DNA from: Fulvia fulva
Taxonomy: Eukaryota > Ascomycota > Dothideomycetes > Mycosphaerellales > Mycosphaerellaceae
Assembly (NCBI RefSeq): GCF_020509005.1
Contig: NC_063024.1
Span: 1-64,000, forward strand
Direction of reading: 5' to 3'
DNA: 64,000 bases
A program made the translations under genes and the position numbers. Shown here piece after piece: positions 59,239 through 64,000 of this stretch. Position 1 is the stretch's first letter, and every line of letters starts with the position of its first letter. The notes beneath the pieces were generated by a model, which worked only from the letters and a program-made list of their open reading frames with translations, was not told where the DNA came from and ran no database searches.

Positions 59239-62200
59239 AAGCCTTTATATACTGCTACGAGGGATCAACAACAAATAAGCTAATTCTTCTAAGGGGGAAT
59301 GCTAAGTCTGGCCTTGTCATTATCATTAGCTACATCTAGGTACTATTGTAGCTCTAGTAATCCTGTTTATTGCACCTCTTATCTATAGGTACCGTAGGTA
59401 CTAAATGCTCGTAGCTCTCTATAGGTGAGTAGGTTGGCGTAGCCTTCTCTCTAGCCATGTTTATCTTGGCTAAGTTAGCGTAGACATAGTGTCCTTAATC
59501 AAGCTTTAAAGTGCCTTAGGACCTGTCTCTTGTAATCCTCATTCTAAGGATCTTCGTAGGTTTATTAAGATCTTTAATCTTAATAACTTTTCTAAGCTTA
59601 GCCTTAAACCACTGAACATCTAATAGCTTCGGAGCTACAATAGGTATGTCATCCACATAGGTAAGGACTATAAGGTCTCTATCCGTATAGATAAGTAGGT
59701 ATAGATCTACCTAGGACTAGGTAAATCTAATCTTCTCTAGCTTCGTAACACAGAGCTTGTTCTAGTCTCTAGCTGCTTGCTTAAGCCTATGAAGGCTTCG
59801 TAGGACCTTAAACACTATGTTTAGAGGTGCTTTAACTCCTAGGAGTGGGATTATATAGATGTCTTTAAGAAGGCTACTTTAGGTAAAAGCATTATTCACA
59901 TCTACTAGGTGCATCTCGAGATCTCTCTCACATACTACTACCATGAATACTCGGAGAGTATTATGTCTAATAGTAGGTATAAAGGTCTCTTCGAAGTCAA
60001 CCCTATATTTCTATAAAAACCCTCTTATAACTAGTCTTGCCTTAAACTTCTTAATAGCTCTACTAATCATTCGTTTCATATTAAAGACCCACCTAGAAGT
60101 AATTAGATTCGCACCCTTTAGCGGTATAACTGCTTCCTAGGTATTGTTGCTTGCTAAGGTAATAAGTTCGTTCTTAATTGCCTCTCTCTATATATATCCC
60201 TATTTGGGGTCTCCTACGGCTACCTTATAGGACTTTAGGATTAGCACTTCCTGCTAATAGGCTATAGCCTACCTAACAGTAGCAAATGTATATTCTTCTA
60301 CGTCGTTCAGAATCTCCTCTACCTAGCTCATTGTAGGGTCTAGATAGAACATCTAGGCGATAAGAGCCTTATAGTGTTTAGCCTTATACTCTTTAGAGTT
60401 ATCATCTCTGTCCCCCCTTAACCTCTTGTTACCTATAACCTAAGGTGGCGCTAGGTGTTCGGATAGGTCGAACTGAACGATATCTTCTTTTTCTTTTATT
60501 AGAGTACCCTAATCTCTAAACTTCTAGTATTCCCTAATGTTCTTTAGGGGAGGGGGAAGTTGTATAAACAGCGGTTGCTATAGTGTTAATAACTTAGGTA
60601 GGTTCTGTATAGATCCACCGTTATCGGCCTTCGATAGTGTTAAAACCGCCTTAATATTTTCTCCTAGCCTTCGTAACGGTGTCTCTAATAATCCCCTATC
60701 GGAAAATTTCGCCCTTAAGGGCTTCCTCCTAATAGGATTACGCTATAGCGCTCGACTCGGCTAGTTAGTAAAGGTGATACCAAGATCTATATCTCCCCCC
60801 TTCTCATTCTTAAACTAGTCGACGTAACTATACGCTTTTATTACTTTTATATCGGGATCCTAGAACAGCCATTGTTTTGTAGTGTTTTCTAAGTAGCCTA
60901 TAAACACGGCTTCTTTTCCTCGGTTTATCAACTTGTCTCTCCTCAAGCCTTAAGGTTAGGCTCTTAGGTCTATATAGACTATAGCTTTGTATCCCTAGAC
61001 GCGGAAATGGTCGACTGACGGTACTTGGCTAGTAAAGGCTTCTTCTAGTGAAAGAGCAATACTATTAATAATCGGACTATTAGGCAGTCTATTTCTAATT
61101 ACAGTCTATACTTACAAAGCTTCTAGCTAGAACTTAACTAGTATACTAGAGTCTTTAAGTATAGCCCGGACTATGTTCTTAGAGGCTTGAATTGACCTTT
61201 CTCTAGGTCTATTTTGAAGAGAGTTATAGGCATTAGTTGTGTCTATCTAAGTGCCAAACTCCTTCTCCTACTCTTTTAGTAAGGCGAGAATTTCCTTTGT
61301 ACTATCACTACGGATCGTAGACAGAAAGCACCTTGACTACCGTTCTGCCTAGACCTTCTAATCCCGTAGGGCTATAGAAGCGTCGCTCCTAGCCTTCAAA
61401 GGGATTACCTACTTCTTCCTAGAGAAGTTGTCTACAATCTTAAGCTAATATTTGTATCCTAGCCTAGAGACTACGCCCTAAAAAGGCCTATAGATGTCAA
61501 TAGAGATAAGGGCCAGCCTCTCCCCTTTCCTCTCTATAGCAGGTCCTTTGAACTTCCTTATGTTTATAAGGGAGCAGACCTTATAATTCTGGTGTTTAGA
61601 AGGAACGGGAATAGGATCTTTCTTATTAGTAACTCTATATAGGTTTCTTAGCAGTCCCTTACTAAGGTATACACATCTTCTATACTATAGCTCCTACTAA
61701 TCTTCGGACTTAGTGTTAGCTATAGCGGTACCGTCACGTTCTTAAGAGAGTATACTAGTATGCTATAGCTCAAGAATTTCCGAGATTAAGTAGATAAACG
61801 GTACTCCTCCTCGAAGTTTGGTCTAGACAACGGGTTTACTAGACAAGGATTTTAGGGTGAAACTAGGTAGTTAGACAGCAAACTGTTAGCTGAACTAATT
61901 CTACGAAACAAGACTAACTCTAAGGCTAGGAACAAACAGGACATTTTCTAAGACAATTTGCTTTCTAGAAGGACCACCTATTACTACACTTCCTATATAT
62001 ATAGCTTGTAGATAGCCACCCCCAACCTTGATCTACTTCCTCTTTTAAAGAAGCTTTAGTATCCTAAATAGTGAATCTTAGTTAGTTATATATAATGATG
62101 TATAAGAGTCAAGCAACTACCCGGACGAGGGGTACTTACCTTTAGCTTCTATAGTAGAATAGGCAACCTTATTAACATCATTATCTTCTGATAGTATCTT

Positions 62201-63679
62201 AGGGTCTGATACGTCTTCCTAGGTCGTATAGGCCCTTATAGGCTTACTAGAGGAGGCCTTTGGCTTGCGGCTCTCCTTTATCTACTTTATAAGGTCCATT
62301 ATTACCTTAAGGACATTACAAAGGTTTAGTAATAATGACCTCCTACAAGGTAGTGACGGTTGTCTCTTAGTAGGGTAGGTAACCCTAGCTAGTTTGTCCT
62401 TATTCCTAATAGCCTACTAAGCTGTAGAAAGGTGTGGGCACTTGCTTATAAAATGGTCACTACTATAGAGATAGTACGTAAGCTTGCCCTAGAAAACCTT
62501 CGTAGCGAACATAGCTATCCCTTAATAAATCATTGATTCTTACTTCTCCCTAAGAATTATAAGAATGTCTTATAGTGAGAGATTCACCTAGGCATCAATT
62601 GCATCGCGAATTGAGCCAAATGAGTCTAGCAGAGCTACTAAGAGTTACTAGATCTTTCTGTCCTTAGTCTTGATGTCTTAGAACTAAGGCGAGATTAAAA
62701 CAGCCCTCCTTATAATTAAGCTAAGCTCCTGCTAGGCGTCATCTATAGACTGGTCCTCTGTCATCACGAAATTAGTGTATTACTAAAGCAAACTTCTTCT
62801 AGTAGCGAGAAGTCTTCTCTTATATTTGGCTTTAGCCTATTCCTACAACTCCTTTATATACCGGATCTCGTATATTATCTCTTAGTTATCTGTCGACAGA
62901 TAGATATACATCTTATATAGGGCCGTTATATTGTACCGTCTATACGATGCCTTCCTTATCGCTTAATCTAAAGGAAGGGATGACTCCGATAATGTAGAGG
63001 GTGTCGCTATAGATAGGGTTGTAGCGGGAATGTCCGTAATAATGTCTTCGAGGACCTAGTCAACCTGCTTTGATACTAGGTGTATTCTTATTAGCTTGAA
63101 CTATGTTTCGTAGTTCTCTCTTATTAGAAGAGGTGCTGCTCTCTTTCTTATAAACCTAGTCTCGTTCTCTATTTTTTATAAGTTAAGGGACAGGTTAGCT
63201 ACCCTTAGGTAAAAGGATGTATTCGGTCGTACGCGATCGGATCGAAGTAGGATAAACCGAACGCGAGGTTGATAGCGGAGAGGATGGCTATCCGCCGGAA
63301 AGAGGAGGAAAGTCGGTCGGTAAGGATCGTGTTAGTACTAAGACACTATAGTATAACTCTCTTAGTAGAGGGGGTTTCTAAGACACTACGGCTCTCTTAT
63401 AATGAACAGTTAGTCGATACGAACGCGATGTCCGGAGAGCGACTCTTCTTAGTAAGCTCGCCTACTTGTCTAAGGTATTAGTATAGGCTCCCTAACTCGG
63501 AGTCTAATAGTGCCTTACTAGGCTCTTTTACGTCTTATATACATCTATAGCACGGCTATAGCTTCCTATATAATGCGGGTACGGCCTCTAGTCTACCTTC
63601 CTTTTGTTCTAAAGAGGAATAACTCTAATACGACTTTGTCGAGGGTGAAACACCGAGTTGCTAACTCGGGCTTATAACC

Positions 63680-63913
63680 TATTAAATAGGTACGAGTTAC
63701 GTAGTAGTAGAAGACGGCGGATTACACGAAAGACAAAGAAGGACCTAATAGGATAGCGTGTATCTATATATAGTATTACCGGTGTTAGTATAGGTAGATA
63801 CTAGGTGTCCAGATGTTTGCTAGCCTATAGGCTAGTAAACCCTAGTCACGTGATCTAGTCACATGACACACTCACACCTATATACTTGTCCTACGGCCTG
63901 TATGTTCTTAACA
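63680..63913 (-). repeat. Right LTR (5' LTR) of the old RIP-mutated Copia element
   Basis: 234-bp partner of 52755-52990, ending TTCTTAACA and followed by GTACG (63914-63918), the target duplication. Just inside it, the minus strand reads GGTTATAAGCCCG, the mutated primer-binding site, which confirms minus orientation. Confidence 0.9.
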
Positions 63914-63918
63914 GTACG

Positions 63919-64000
63919 CGTCTCCTAAATAGGTAGGCCCTTAATCTAATATATTCGGACCTGATTTGGATCGCTATACTTGCTTCGGCCCTTATTAGGT
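63919..64000. other. Further RIP-like sequence at the window edge
   Basis: 82 bp outside the old element. Composition suggests another degraded repeat; too short to identify. Confidence 0.35.

Larger units (their letters stand above)
52755..63913 (-). mobile_element. Old Copia LTR retrotransposon, RIP-degraded, split by a younger element
   Basis: LTR-bounded element with target duplication GTACG; removing the younger insertion leaves about 5.5 kb, a normal Copia size. The minus strand still shows the pol order: gag-side zinc knuckle remnant SSDHFISKCPHLSTA near 62440, the RT block VLTYVDDIPIVAPKL (Y-V-D-D at 59648-59659), and an RNase H remnant (SVITSTIEA) near 53400-53450. Stops and Cys-to-Tyr changes are everywhere, from C-to-T/G-to-A transitions. 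Its RT is close to that of the young element, so both belong to related families though their LTRs differ. Confidence 0.88.

Noticed and set aside
1..64000. tRNA, rRNA and CRISPR searches by eye
   Set aside because: No cloverleaf with A/B boxes, rRNA core or regularly spaced repeat was found; CRISPR is not expected in a fungal genome.

Overview
The window is one end of a chromosome from a filamentous ascomycete (Pezizomycotina; a Dothideomycete is my best guess, at low confidence). It opens on a CCCTAA telomere tract. Genes carry short introns (mostly 47-70 nt) with GT..AG ends. Typical fungal genes are present (SLU7, SCO1, Argonaute, GH12, Git1- and Dal5-like transporters). Some repeats carry the transition-only CA/TG-to-TA decay expected of repeat-induced point mutation (RIP).

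Layout. 1-570: telomere, then a Copia RNase H tail and a putative LTR. 589-3481: two divergent paralogs of an unrecognised 226-235 aa family sharing three intron positions. 3938-8214: an unknown gene, then phosphopantothenate-cysteine ligase and SLU7, divergently arranged. 8481-13329: a tandem array of four type I membrane proteins with a Kre9/Knh1-like ectodomain and a shared cytosolic tail motif; the third copy is a RIP-damaged pseudogene. 13547-15995: three of four members of a Cys/His-rich zinc-finger family (the fourth is at 31680). 16888-25320: secreted and small proteins, a lectin-like coiled-coil protein, a MaoC-like protein, a GH12 endoglucanase, a Cys-rich secreted protein and a small membrane protein. 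26037-31555: a catalytically intact-looking Argonaute and SCO1. 32741-39702: an EthD-like protein, two MFS transporters, a cupin gene with an in-frame stop, and an SDR. 40704-47576: a 69 aa protein, an F-box-like protein, a gene-poor 2.2 kb stretch, molybdopterin synthase large subunit (MoaE/CnxH) and an RRM/RGG protein. 48340-51125: a frameshifted carboxylesterase and an SDR. 51700-64000: RIP-degraded repeats.

The last region is a nested retrotransposon. An old minus-strand Copia (52755-63913, LTRs about 235 bp, target duplication GTACG) is strongly mutated. A young plus-strand Copia (53624-59238) with identical 235-bp LTRs and target duplication AAGCC sits inside it. The young copy is undamaged apart from one in-frame UAG between its integrase and reverse transcriptase parts. 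Both elements have a primer-binding site matching the anticodon loop of initiator tRNA-Met.

The genes do not form one pathway. The strongest themes are local gene-family amplification near a telomere (membrane array, zinc-finger family, divergent pair) and genome defence (Argonaute, RIP) against Copia elements. Several multi-exon genes were assembled by hand from splice signals; intron coordinates are inferences supported by frame closure.
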